Below the pieces are notes generated by a model that saw only the letters and a list, made by a program, of their open reading frames with translations, made no database searches and had not been told where the DNA came from. A program made the translations under genes and the position numbers. 64,000 nucleotides of DNA from Theristus sp. LFF4_11 (Eukaryota; Nematoda; Chromadorea; Monhysterida; Xyalidae), in contig JASANC010001892.1 of the NCBI GenBank assembly GCA_030248135.1, positions 1-64,000 on the forward strand, given 5' to 3'. Below are positions 47,901-59,900 of this stretch, piece by piece. Position 1 is the stretch's first letter; every line of letters starts with the position of its first letter.

Positions 47901-50900
47901 CTTTGCGGCCGTCGATTTTCTTGAGCGTGCGCCAAAGTCTTGTTTCTGGTGTTCGATGATCAATCGTCGACGCAAATTCCCGCCATTTGCGGGCACGTTC
48001 GTCACGGATGCACTTTGCGATGCGGTTGTTCAATTCGGCCAACTGTTCAGTCTGTGCGGGGTCCTGTCGTCTGAGCTCGTCGCGTCGTCGCTGAAGGTCG
48101 CGAGCCTCCCTGGGGAAGCTCGGGACAAAGTCTTTGACGTGACCCGCTGGAATGTGTCGCTTCGACCCAGTCAGGATGGCCGACCGAAATATAGCCTCTG
48201 CTTCGTAGACGGATGCCGGTTCGCGTGCCTTCGACAGGTGTGTATCGACGCAAGTTCTAAATGCCTCCCAGTCGGCCTTCCGGAAGTTGGTGTACGTGCG
48301 CCGCGGAGTGCTCAGTATCCTGGGAGCAGCGCCGGCGATCTCAACGACCACTGGAAGGTGGTCGGAGCTCAGCTCGGCGAGCACCTTCCAAGTACACCGC
48401 ACTGCAGCTGACACTGGAGCCAACGTGATGTCCGGGGCCGATGATGCGCTGCCTGCTAGACGTGTCGGGGCGCCGTCGTTGAGTATGACTAGATTTGACG
48501 CGGCTATTTGTCCGGCAAGTTCGTCACCCCTTTGGTCGGGCCGGCCTGCAGCGTCCCAGTCGCGATGATGCGCGTTGATGTCCCCGAGCACAAAGACGTC
48601 GTCGGTGAGCAGTGGCTGCAGATGCAGCGAGCGGCGATCAGCGCAACTACTCACCGGTGGAACGTAAACGTTCACCAGTTTGTAGCCAGCCACGCACACG
48701 CTAACTGCTTCGACTTCGTCTCCGATGCCTACGGGGACCGTTTCGTTGGAGTAGACGACCGAATCAGAAATCAGGAATGCGACGCCACCGCCGTTTCGGT
48801 TTCGGTCCTTGCGCACAGTCGTGAAGCCTGGTGTTGACAGTTTAACGACGGACTGGTCGAGTTTCGTCTCCTGCACCGCGGCGACATCAATTCGATGACG
48901 CCGGAGAAAGTCAAGCAACTCGGGCAGTTTCGCGCGTAGACCGTTGATGTTCAGTTGCATTAGTCTCAGCGCGCGTGTCTGATGGTCGTGAGTGGATGTT
49001 GTCGCAGTCGGATGTTGCAGGTGTAGTGTTCGTGTATTGGTTGGCCTGGCCGTGTTGCACCCTTTGCAGCGGAATAATTGACGGTCGTACGAGCTCTGTG
49101 TCACGCCGCCGGAGCATCGTCTGTGCACCCACTCGCCACACTTGCCACATTGGAATGACCATTCGTGGCGTCTGACGCAGTCGTTGCAGTTCGGGCACTG
49201 ATATTGTCGTGGTCCTGGATTCAATTCGACGTCGCCGCACAATAGCAATTTACGGCGCAGCCAGGGCGGCGGTCTCTGGTTGCGCCTCGATGAAAACCCG
49301 CAGCAGCACGGATGGGCGAAGCCGTGTCGTTGGCGTTTGCGACCGAGGTCGCCGGTTCCACTTCGAGGAAGCGCCAACATCGGAACCACGTCACCACGCC
49401 GGCTGCTACACGTCATAAAGGCGCCGTGTCTGCATCACGCATACGCCCCCGCTCTACGTAGCCACGACCGATGTAGAGACACGCCTGGCTCACGAGTTGC
49501 AGCAACCTGAATCGACAGAACATACAACGTGTGTCCGTTTGAGATTGTACGTCTTGGAGTTTGAATCTGTGTCTGTGCAACACTGTTCTGTTGAAACAAA
49601 GAGCACAAGCTCAGACAGACAAATCGATTTTACGGATTGACGTCACCGATTGACCCCTGTCTCACTTTCAGCATGGTCACCAAGACTAAACCTGCAAAAT
49701 ATGCCACGGCGCATTCAGTATAGCACTGCTGCTGATGTACGATGCGACAGTGCTGCCAGTTGGCATTGGCGTGTCGCCAGCTGTCATCAATGTGCGTCTT
49801 TGCGTGCGACGTTGTTGTTTCATGATCGTCCACTTGCGTTTGTGATAGTGCAGCCATGCGAGGCGTTGCTCATTGCTGCCGCTAAATGACGGTGCTGCAC
49901 CGAGCTGTTGACGCCACGAGACAAACATTGGCGAGCGGGAGCTCACTGGCGTCATCTGAAGTGATGCATCATCATGGAAAAAGGGCGCATAGATAGCGAC
50001 ACACCCAACAAAGCCAACACATTCATTCATTCATTTTATTTCGCAAACAGCAGGAAACTCCGACACAACTGTATGAACAGCATGTAGTACGGAGACCTAA
50101 ACACAACAACAACAACAACAACCAGCTGAATTGCAATTAAATTCATTCGAGTACCAGGAAAATCATGAATTTGTAGTTTCACCTGAGGTGAGAACGCAGG
50201 GCGACGTGTGAGCTGACTCAGTTTTGCCTGTCCGTTGTGCGCTCGCTTCACGCCCGCATTCGTCGTTGTGATAGCAAGTGGCTAAAAAAACAAAAATATT
50301 CCAACATAAGCACGGTTTTCAAAAAAGTGCGCCAATCAATTTACCCTGTTCACGGCTGTTGTCGGCTGTCCCCCAATGTCCTCAATGTCTTTCGGTTTCA
50401 CTGCGAAAATGTCCGTGATTTTCGGCTGTTTGTGACTGTCGGCTTTTTCGATCAACTTTCGATGCAGCCAGTCCGGATGGGCCACGCGTGGAACGGGATT
50501 CGGCTCACCCTGAGAAACGAAACATGGAATGTCGGTGCACTCCAACATTTATACAGTGCTCCCCAGTGAATCAAAGCACAGCGCCAACCTGCATCGCCGC
50601 CGGTATGGTGATGATTTTCTGTATCGTGCTGCCCAGCCGTTCAATATAGTAGTCCCAGTCGAGAATCTGACGAAAAAAACTCACAAAACTTGCGGTGACC
50701 GAATATAAAACTGCTGGAAACTGTTTTTATTGCACCACTGACATCTTTGATGTCAAAGTTAGTCATGCCGGGCGCCTTGAGCCATTTGCGCATGAAATGA
50801 CGCCGGATGTTCGGCTCTGCCTGGAAAATCGCCAACGGAATGGCACGCTCGGTCACCGGGGCACCGTCCGGCTTCTTTGCGATCACGTAGCGACACGCGA

Positions 50901-53900
50901 GACCAGCGTCCTTCACCATTTGATCACCGAGGAACTGCAACAGACGCTGACCAGCGTTGCACAGCAAAACAACAACACTCATGCACCGCAATCACCAACA
51001 CCGCACTGTGTCGGAACGCAAGTGAAACTGTGAAGCATACGCGCGTTCTGCATTCTGGCGTTTCAATCCGGCGAGCTGATTGGCTGCATCCAGTTAGTTG
51101 CGCCAATCAGTGCGCACCATTCAGAATAGAAATCAACTGATTGCCCATTTCGACTGCGGTGGTGAGTCAAACCTCAGCCAGTCGTTTCGCTGTTGAGATC
51201 GAAGTGGACTTCTGGGCGCCATAGTCTTCGAGTTTACGCGACATGCTGCGATTCTCAGCGATCAAGTCGAACAGCTCGGCCTCGGGCAGATCGGCACCCT
51301 GAGTGGACATGGACGTTCGGTTAGGAAGGCCACAAAAGAAAGGCGTCACGTACAAATAAAACGGGCAACCTTTGAATAGAGCACGTCGAGCCAGTAATCG
51401 GCGACCGTCGCTGCGGCAGCGTAGACTTCGCGCAGGCGGCTGCCCTGCAGGAACTGCTCGAACACACTCGCTTGGAAGATCTTGATCAGCTCGAGCTCAC
51501 CACGTCGCTTCACTTCGAAGCCCTTCAGCTCCGCTAACGTGCCGTCGAAATTGAACACCGCGTAGCTGCAGTTATCGGCGGCGAGGTGCAGTTTGGTTGA
51601 ATGGCGGCCAAAAGTTTGGACACTCCCATGCGCGCGCGTGTGTGCGCTGGTATATGCGTGCTTTTATTGTGCGTCTCTCCCCAACACATGCTAGCTTTGT
51701 TTTTATGAACACAACAATTGCTTCTTCCAAAAATCAAAAATATTTGCTTACGTGCATAGTAATAACGCAAAAATGCGCGATATGCAGCGCACGCAGGGGT
51801 TTCCAAACTTTTGGCCGCCACTGTACACTTGGGAAACTCATTTGATCAACATGGACACGGACAATAATCTAGATCTTTGAAGAATCCACTGGTAAATGCG
51901 TTAGCTTGTCGGTGAAAGTGAAACAAAATGGGCAATGCTGCCTCTTTCAGTGGCACCCAACCGTTTCTTGAGTTTCTTCCCCTCCTCTTTCGAGGCCGGC
52001 AGCACCATCGCCCTGTAGGGTCCGTCGACCTCGAAGAAAATCGAGTTCTCCGATCGCACGTTGTACTTGAGTTTGTCCGCGTCCACCAGCTCGTGGTACT
52101 GATCGTTTGTGAACGCGTCTTTCACCAAAACATTCAGCACCGCGCCCGGATACGAGACCGTGACCTTGCCGTGCGGCTGGTCGCGCCGTGTGAACGTCAG
52201 ATTCTCTGGGAAGGATTTCGGCAGCAGGCACCAGATGCCGTCCGTGTCCAGCTCCAGTGGTCGGCTAAAACCAAAAAAAACAAAAACAACTGAGAGCGAT
52301 TTCACGATTTCCGATGTTTTTGCGGATTGAAACCTAAAAACACCTGTAGTGTGCGAGTTTTTAGCTGATTGTCCGGTTTTGGCTTTATTGGTCTGAAAAC
52401 GTTTTTGTCAAAAATGTTGTGAAGTGCGAGAGTGACTGACCCGATTTGTTCGATCAGTTCGCGCGCACGCATGATGATGTTGGCGCCCGTGTGACACACG
52501 ATGCCAGCCATCTCCATGCTGAACCAACGCGACCTAAAAAACAAAACAATAAGCCCTTGCAAACAAACATCGAAAATAAATCGCACAAATTTGAACTGTT
52601 CTTCGTGCAAACAACGAAGGGTTCTAAGAGGCACCCTCTGCGCATGACGTATCCGTAGAACGAATTGAGGATGCATTTGTGCGCCAACTGCAACGAGTCG
52701 TAGAGCACCTCCTTCGCCTTGGCCGACTTGAGGGCAGCCGCGTCACTGCTGCTCGACAATGCGCTCAGGTTCTTCTTTGCTTGCTGCAAATGAAGGCAGA
52801 TGACAAAAACTACAAAATATGCCCTGACACCAGCATCAGATACAGAAATGGCACCGTTCGATGAAGTAACAGAAGTTACAAAACAGTAGCTTACTGGTGC
52901 TCTGGTTCACAGACCTTGAGCAGCGTCTTGTATTCGTAGCGCGTGTCGCGGAACGCGCGCACAGTGTCCACGTAGAAGCTGTTCTCTCGTTGGCACACGG
53001 TTGCATGCCGCAGTTGTGTGCGTGTCTCGTGCGCACGCTTGTATGCTTTCTTGCAGTAGTCTGCAACACAAAGTGCACAGCGTTCCATTAATACTGGTGT
53101 GGTTGACTGCGTTTCAATCCAAACGCAAATTAACGGCAATCAGTTGATTGGCTGCCTTTGATTTGGGATCGGCGCGCTGACCGAACCAACCAGCGTGATG
53201 TCCTCCAGCCTCCAGCCAATCAGCTTGCCAATTTAAACGCCAGAATGCACATATGCATGTGTTTAGTTTTTCAGTGTTTTTTTCAGACCACATTCAGCCA
53301 TATAACCAACGGCGAGATAATGCCTGGCACCGTGGCCAGTGCAAGTCTCACCTCGTATTCGTTTCTTTTCAATTTCAGCCTGTTCCTCGCGACTGAGCTG
53401 ATGGAACGCTCGCTGCGCACCGCCCGGAAACGCCGATGGAAACTTCTCGTTCTCCAACTGCTGCAGGATGCGGTGGAACTCGGTGCGAGACGCCGGGACT
53501 GAACAAGAATGAACGTGCGATCGCAAACAAGCTGAAGCAGCAATACGGACACGACAACAAGCACGCACTGATCTCAGCACGCCACTGCCACTGCATCGAC
53601 TTCTGACAGCGTTCAGTCGGCCGATTGAAATCGCACGCCGCACAGACGCGTTCGCTCACGATCGCTGGCGGCTGCAGTCAGCGGAGTCAAATACGACGCA
53701 CAAAAGAGTGCATTATTTAAAAAAACATGCATTCATTAGGGTCCGTTAAAGTAAAACAATGCTGGAGGTGCTCAGTTCAGTAGGCTTTCAGTCACAGACG
53801 ATCAGTCTGGGGCGGTACGATGAATGACCATTTGAATCATCACAGCACGTTGTCACTGCAGCGTACAAACTACTTCAATGGTGTGTGTAACATCAGCTGG

Positions 53901-56900
53901 TTATGGTCCAAATAATGTGACCAGCACGAACACAAGCAACAAAATGCCGCTGTCTTGAATCAACGTAACTACCGTATTACCTCTAATAAACCCCCATGGG
54001 GGTTTATTTCTTCAGCGACTTCTGGGGGTGGGGGTTTATTTTTTGGGGGGGGGGCTTTATTTTTGGGGGGGGGGTTTATTTGGAAACCATTTTTAGGAGT
54101 GGGCAAAATGGCAAAAATACCTTCCATGGCAGGAAGGAAGTCGCAGAAACTTCTACTCTACATAGAAATTTCCTTTTACAACAGCCTTTTGTAATGAAAT
54201 TACCATTAACTCATCTATTTGGGGCCTTTGGTAGCACAATTTCATCATTTTCACTGCAACCAGCCACTGAATTCGCTGGGTATGTGTTTCAAACAGGTTT
54301 CAATAATCCCCCATGGGGGATTATTTGGGGGGGGGGATTATTTGAAAACTTGTCGAGGGGGTGGGGGTTTATTTTGGGGGGGGGGGTTAATAGAGGTAAT
54401 ACGGTATCATCACTAAATTTACAGTTCGACACCAAAATAGCGGTTTCGAAGCAGCATTGTTTATTTTACAATAAAGAATGTCGCACACTCTCAGTTCAGT
54501 TCTTTACTCCAAAACGTAAGTCTCGAAAAATCCATTTTCAATGAACCTGCAGCCTGTTTGTGAGAATGATGTTTGGGTACATGGCGCCCACGTCCAAGTG
54601 GTAAATGCTCGGCTGCTCCAGGCGCGCGGGCGTGTCTCGCAGATCCTCCAACGAGGCGCGCACCGAGTGACAGATCTAAACTTGCACACAACAACATTTG
54701 CAAAGCCTACAATTCTCGATCGGCCACACCGTTCATCTGTGTGATGAGCATGACCTCGTTGAAGTTGTCGATCAGATCGAGTTTCATGTTCATCTCATGT
54801 TCGATTTCATGCGCGAGCGTGCGCTCGACGCTGTCAATCAGTTGCTGCAGTGCCGCTGGCACCAGTCGAAAGCGGCATGGAATGTCGTGCCTGCAAATCA
54901 GGAATGCCAGTCACTCATCGTTTGCTTGCTTGCTAGAGCTCAATTGGAGAACACACCAAAGCAAGTATAATCGCAAAGACAAACCGAAAGTTGACGATAT
55001 AAAGAGAACGGTTGCCTCAATTTGTAAAAAAAATGAATGTATACGGGAAGATTTTTGGAACGGCTGTACAAAAAACGGAAGAAACAACGAAACGAGAGGC
55101 ACGGGCTGATGCAGTTGGCCCATGACACAACTCAAGCAAACCCCACAGCTGCCCCAATTGAAATGTTCTTTCATTTTTACGTAGTGCAACGAGCAACAAC
55201 CAACCGGAATACACCGCTCTCGAGTGCCTCGACATGCCCACCAACGTAGGTTTCGCTGTCAATCAAATGTCCGTCGTCAGTGGTTGGTCTGGCGGCGGCC
55301 GTCTGTTTGTTCGGGAACACAATGTTGCACGCATACGCCTCGGTCATCAGCAGCGCCTCGCACAGGGTGCCGCTGCCTTTGCGTAGCACCTGCGGCCTCA
55401 ATGCCTCATGCACGATCCAGTGACACCAATGAAATGAAATTAAAACCAGCTGCACCACAGCACACCGATGCGACCGAATAGTGAGCAAACGTGATGCGCT
55501 TGCTTCGATGCGAAGCAGATTAGCGCGAATCTGCGCTGCGCATGCGCACCACGTCGGTCGCACGTGCACGATCGGCAACACCAACCACCAACGACCAACC
55601 TCATCCGGTGTCATCGGAATGATGGTGCACAGCGCAAATATGAACGGGTGCACGTATTTCATGTACAGATAGTAGGTGGCCACCGCGTCCGACACCGAGT
55701 AGTTCGCCAGTGTGCACGGCTGCTCACGTGCCATGCGGCACATCTCCTCCGGGTCAAGCTCAACCGGGTCGTAGCGCAGTTTCGCCTTCGTTGTCGCCTT
55801 CAGATTCTGGCTGCCGACCGGCAAATAACTATCGCGCTTCACCCAACTGAAAAAAACACACGAAATGTCACCAATGAATGAGAGCATTAAATGTTATCGG
55901 TGGATGGAGCATAAGAATATTAGAAAATGTGGAAGGCAAGCCAACCGGAACGCGTCCATGTGCACACAACTCCTCGATTTGTATTCGTTGGCCGAGTCTT
56001 TTGCGAAGCCGATCTCGGCAGTCATGTTCAGCTGGTGCACGGCGGCACGCGCTTCCACAAACGGCCTGCAGCGGAGTTGCGAACGTCACACTCACAACAA
56101 AAATCATCACACAAAAACTCACAAAATCACATCATGCAGAATAACAACGTTTTGAATGGACAAATTTCGGAAGTAAGAAGCGACCACCAGAATTATATGC
56201 TACAGTAACGTGGCATTCTCAGGGTCGACCAACACCAACCAATCAAACGAGTCGCCGTTGTACGTGACGACGATCTGCGGTCGCACGAGCTCGATGTGCT
56301 CGAAGAAACGGCTGATGCTCGATTTCTCGTCTCTTTCGTTGAACACCGTGAACTTGCCCTCGTAGTCCGGCTTTGGTGTGTACTCAAAATCCTCAACGTC
56401 CTCACTCACCACCTGCAGAACGCACGTGAAGAAATTCAGAATAGAATAATCAGGTGATTGAAAAGCGCTGCTGTTCCTGAAAGTTCTTGAGCTGCAAAGG
56501 GAAAGCCAGCGTCTGAATAATTACAAGGTGCAAGCAAGACAGCATGCACGAACCTTACGATCCAAAAAATCTTGTATACCTCTCTGTTAATGATCAAAAA
56601 TCCGCGTCCATCAATCATGTACGAAATCATCATGATCTGATCGATTGTGGCGTCCGGAAACTTCAACGGCAGCTTTGTCGTCTCGATGTCAAACGCCAAT
56701 ACAATTGGATCCTGCAAATGGAAATGTTGTGGTGCGGGCGAAATTGCTGCAGCACTCACTTACATTCGAGTCTGACTTTATTGAGTTTACAGCTTTACAG
56801 TTTTCAAAGTGGTTGAATTTAGCTTGAATTTACAATGGTCTACATGTAAGAACTAGCTGAATGCCTCATTCAAACGCAAGTGGGGCTGCCTGCCTGCGCG

Positions 56901-59900
56901 ACATGCCCACAACTCAAAAACAATAATAAAATACCGGTCTATCGACTAGTTCGGTGTTGCGTCGAATTTCAGGCAATCGGTTTGGAGCGACCGGCAGCAC
57001 GGTGTACCAGAGGCCAACAAAAATGCGCAGATCGATCGAGACACGCACATGGTACGGAACGTCGTATTCGCTGAGAGAAATACAGACAACGAAATGGTAC
57101 ATGTGTCACTATTTGCATTCATCAATTGCAAAGACTGCAATTGCGGAGATTGCAAAAAACACACTTGCAATGAAACTGTCGTGAGATTCGGAGCGTCGAA
57201 GGTGAAACTGTGGCTGACTTATAGTGAGCTGGTTTGGTTTACATTTACAAAGAGGAATGTCACGTTGCAAAAAAACGTTACGTTATACTACCAAAACTAA
57301 AACCCAACCGAATGTCAATTATGTTTTCCATGTGGTTCGCTGCTTTCGCCCGTCCATCTGAAGTACCGACGCTGTTTTCATCGCCAAAATGACTGAAACA
57401 ACAGAGCCGGTCTAAGTTGAACTTGAACAGTTTCAATTTCACAATAGGACTATTTTTTCATGAAACGTCGCAACGAACTTTGCGAGCATCTCGGTGTAAT
57501 CCGACTTTGACTGTTCGCGTTCACGATTCTTGCGTATCACCGGCATCAGCTCTTTTCGCACTTTCATCAAATCGGTCACATTTGTGAATGACAACTTCAG
57601 GTAGGACCGACGAAGACCGCTCAGGTGATTCGCCTGGAAAATATGTGGCTGTTGTTGTTGTTTGTTGCCCCCTTTTTATCCTTACCCAACGCCCTTGGGG
57701 AAAGGCAGTGTCGCAATTTTGCATTGTCCACCACATGGGCTGCGACGTTGGAAGCCGTTTTTCTGCTATAGAAGTGGGCGTTGGGCAAGCTGCGCCCGAG
57801 TGGTCACGAGTAGGGTTGGCATGGTAAAAATACCGGTTTTTTTACCGGTAAAAAACACGTATTTTTACGCGTTTTTTTACCAGGGCAAAAATTGGTGCCT
57901 TGAAAAAAACGGGAAAAAGACCGTTTCTATATTTTTCCGGTTTTTTTCGTATTTTTCCGGTTTTTTTCAATTTCGGACTCTGAGTTTTTATATCATTTTT
58001 GATGAGAAAATGAGAAAATCTGTGACCAAGAAAAATATGATGACGAAATTGACACTGATGTTTTGAAAGAACTGTTAAGCGAGGTGCAAGAATCGGCTGG
58101 AGCTGCCGAGCTGAGCTGAAAATTTTAAAAATTCGAAATGTCGCTCAAAATTGTCTTTCTGACACAATTACTGGCTTGTTTTCTTTTTGATCTGAACTGA
58201 CTCTAAATTCGGTTTAATTGCGTTATTGTAGCAAATTGTGTTCGTCTATTGTGACCAAAGACTGTCCGGTGAAAACGCTGTGGTTTTTTCCTGTGTAATT
58301 GGTGGAATATAAACGATTGAGCAAAAGGTAATGTTCGATTTATTGCTGACCTTTTGGGTTTTCAAGCCCAAACATAATTTATTTTCTTTGTTGGTGCACG
58401 ATATTTTGAACAAAGCATTCTGATAGTTGTTTTCACAAAACCTGGTTCAAGTTTAAAGTTGGCTGCGACAAATATGCGGGTTTTCACAAGTTTTTGGCTT
58501 TCGTTTTTTTCCGGTAAAATTACCGTAATTTTACCGGTAAAAATACAGTTTTTTTTACCACGATTTGAAAAAAACGGTATTTTGCCAACCCTAGTCACGA
58601 GCGGATTCGAACCCGGGCCTTCCGATTGGAAGTCCCAAGTGCTATCCACTCAACCACTCAGCCGGCTAAAATATGTGGCTTGTGAGCGCCACAGCTTTGT
58701 TGACTACCACGACAATGATGGTTCAACGGAAGTGGGGGTTGCATTGTTGTCCTCTGATCTTTTTTCAGCGGCGACAGTGCAATAAAAAATGCTGAAACGA
58801 CATTTTCCAGCTGGGAAGAGAAACTGACCAATTCAAGGTCCTCCTTGTCAACCTGTTCTACTTGTGACAGGACGCCAGCATATTTCTTTATCAGATATGC
58901 CATCACTTCCGTGTCGCAGCCAACGCGCGCCGCCACATAGAAGTAAGGCTTGTATGGCAGTGAAACCTGCAACAAAATCAGGCAACTGACAAGCAAGCAA
59001 GCCTGTACGGTTAGTTTTTTACCTTGAACCGTGAGCCGTCCTCTTCCAGAAAATAGTAGTCAACAGCGCTCACCAGTCGCTTGTCATCGTCGAGGATTTC
59101 GGTCTGAAAAAAACGTTTGTGGTTGGTTTTAGTTGCTCAAGCTTTTTGCAGTGCAGTGTGTTTGTCATGTCAGATGAGTTGTGTTGCGCTGCTGTTTGCC
59201 GATTGTCATTCACCGATTGCATATTGATGAGCCAAGCATTGATCGGTTTGAGTGTCTTCTTTCGTTCAAAGCCAAACTTCGTGTCCAGTTCATCGTGTTG
59301 ACGAGACAGGCGGACACGCTCTGCTGACGACGTTGAGGCGCCGTCTTTGCCCGCACGTGCACTGCAAAAAGAAATCAACCAATTTGTATGGTGGTCCTCT
59401 GCATTTCGGCCTGGCCAACATCACATGCAGAAGAGGGGTGGCCTCATCAGTGATGTGCCCCTCTTGAACCAGTTGAGTCATAAAAGCTAGAGTAATGGGC
59501 TTAGTCAATGAAAATAAAATGAACAAAACAATACAATATCGATCAAACGGTAAACCTTGTTATCCACGTTTAAAAAAAATAAAAATGGCACCAGTCAAAA
59601 TTAGCAAATTAATGACAGTCAAATATTCTTTTATGCAAAGTCACAAACTGCTTGATTGTACATATTTCAAAGTGATGCAGGAGTTCATGATGGCGATGGA
59701 GCAACCTGCGAAAGGTTTTGGATAACGACGGTTTTTGAAACCGTTTTGAACCAAGGTTCTCAAAAGAACGCGAACTCAAAAAAAACATGGAGTATCAAGG
59801 TTCAAGGTAACACTAGAAAGCATCAATTACAATCACCACAGCACACAACATTTTGTGTTGGTCCAACCTGGCCGCTCGCGAGGAAAACTTGAACTGCCGC

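Noticed and set aside
46354..49418. Several long plus-strand frames (for example 47,896-48,411)
   Set aside because: They are antisense shadows of the intact LINE ORF, with no family resemblance of their own.
58602..58667. tRNA gene on the minus strand
   Set aside because: A-box-like and B-box motifs are present, but the anticodon arm does not form a normal stem with a 7-nt loop. The acceptor stem is missing, and the sequence is bounded by SINE target duplications.
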